The notes beneath the pieces are model-generated. The model did no database searches, had not been told where the DNA came from, and was given only the letters and a program-made list of their open reading frames with translations. Positions 63,656-64,000 of a stretch of 64,000 bases of DNA are shown here, piece by piece (the first letter of the stretch is position 1; each line of letters starts with the position of its first letter). This DNA comes from Paenibacillus tianjinensis (GTDB lineage Bacteria > Bacillota > Bacilli > Paenibacillales > Paenibacillaceae). The stretch covers positions 620,001 to 684,000 of the forward strand of contig NZ_CP070969.1 of NCBI RefSeq assembly GCF_017086365.1. The letters run 5' to 3'. Made by a program: the position numbers and the translations under genes.

Positions 63656-64000
63656 CTATTGAAAAGGATTTTGTATTAAGTCCTGCTTAAACTCCTCCCA
63701 CCAAGCGGCATTGTTATCAACTTCTTCATAGATGTGCATGGCTGCCGGATTGAGGCACAATCCGTCAGTGCCTTGGTTCAGCCAATACATGCCGACGCTC
63801 ACCATCTCTTCCCGGACTTTGGGATTATCAAAGTTTAAGTCAGGCATAGAATCAATAAACAAGCTGTAGTAAAAGTCTCCGGAACCAGGATACGTTTCAT
63901 ACCATACCTGTTGTCCCCAGGGTCCTTTTTCATTCAGGTCGGTGTTCGAGTCAGCCCAGATATAATAATCCCGGTACGGGCTGTTTTTATCCTTAGATGC
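63656..64000 (-). pseudogene. GH13 alpha-amylase-like fragment with lost nucleophile (continues beyond window)
   Basis: The minus-strand frame is open from the window edge: [18 protein letters not shown], then [16 protein letters not shown] and [19 protein letters not shown]. In GH13 the last motif normally reads DGFRLDAAxH, whose Asp is the nucleophile; here it is replaced (LCLNPAA, with an extra residue). The protein stops soon after at QDLIQNPFQ, losing the acid/base Glu and the HD motif. A one-domain remnant, probably a pseudogene, although the 5' part is outside the window. Confidence 0.8.

Overview
The window looks like chromosome from a Paenibacillus-type Firmicute. The grounds are strong GGAGG ribosome-binding sites, long S-layer-homology (SLH) surface proteins, a FIMAH-tailed secreted esterase, the GlnK/GlnL (YcbA/YcbB) two-component pair, YerC, DgkB next to RlmD, and several holin-like type I toxin loci. 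The genus is an inference from gene content and style; there is no rRNA or tRNA in the window.

Layout. 0-7.6 kb is core-like: the end of a sensor kinase gene with its YcbB-domain regulator, CorA, a basic YqfQ-like protein, YerC with a CbiX-type chelatase, DgkB and RlmD. 7.7-10.6 kb (minus strand) is a two-gene unit, a short HSP90-family ATPase and a helical repeat-like partner. At 11.15-12.41 kb a decayed IS3/IS150-group element sits inside a terminator hairpin. It is followed by a secreted CBM9/esterase/FIMAH protein (minus) whose promoter carries a good CcpA cre site.

15.6-27.6 kb is an accessory segment. It holds debris (terminase small subunit, a HAD hydrolase N-terminus, a frameshifted holin-like toxin with its antisense RNA locus, a serine-recombinase tail), an M24 peptidase-like gene, and a complete Wadjet (Jet) SMC-type plasmid-defence operon in the order jetD-jetA-jetB-jetC. 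A 17-bp direct repeat lies near both edges of this segment.

27.7-37.9 kb holds TetR plus a divergent ABC exporter, a DJ-1/PfpI protein, a sigma-factor remnant, an MFS exporter preceded by a 12-codon leader peptide and attenuator-like hairpins, an intact type I toxin locus, a Dus enzyme, Arr (rifampin ADP-ribosyltransferase), an SF0329-like protein and a WYL regulator. Exporters, Arr and the leader peptide together suggest an antibiotic-exposed soil lifestyle.

38.0-46.3 kb has two divergent giant SLH proteins: one with nine 69-residue repeats, the other a GH10 xylanase. 46.5-52.5 kb carries a broken siderophore-type ABC ATPase followed by a NERD-domain gene, an McrB-like AAA+ GTPase and an McrC-like DUF2357 nuclease, which form a second, Type IV-restriction-like defence unit. 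A second intact holin-like toxin locus follows directly. 53-64 kb has two unknown proteins, a MetE-like enzyme (YxjG/YxjH type), YjdI/YjdJ and an FMN reductase, a Cthe_2159-type lipoprotein, SstT, a membrane GGDEF-EAL protein, and the degraded end of a GH13 amylase.

The main points of interest are the two defence operons (Wadjet and NERD-McrBC), four holin-like toxin loci in different states of decay with a conserved antisense RNA and a sequestered ribosome-binding site, the HSP90/helical-partner pair, and the leader-peptide attenuator. All calls come from reading the sequence; no searches were run.
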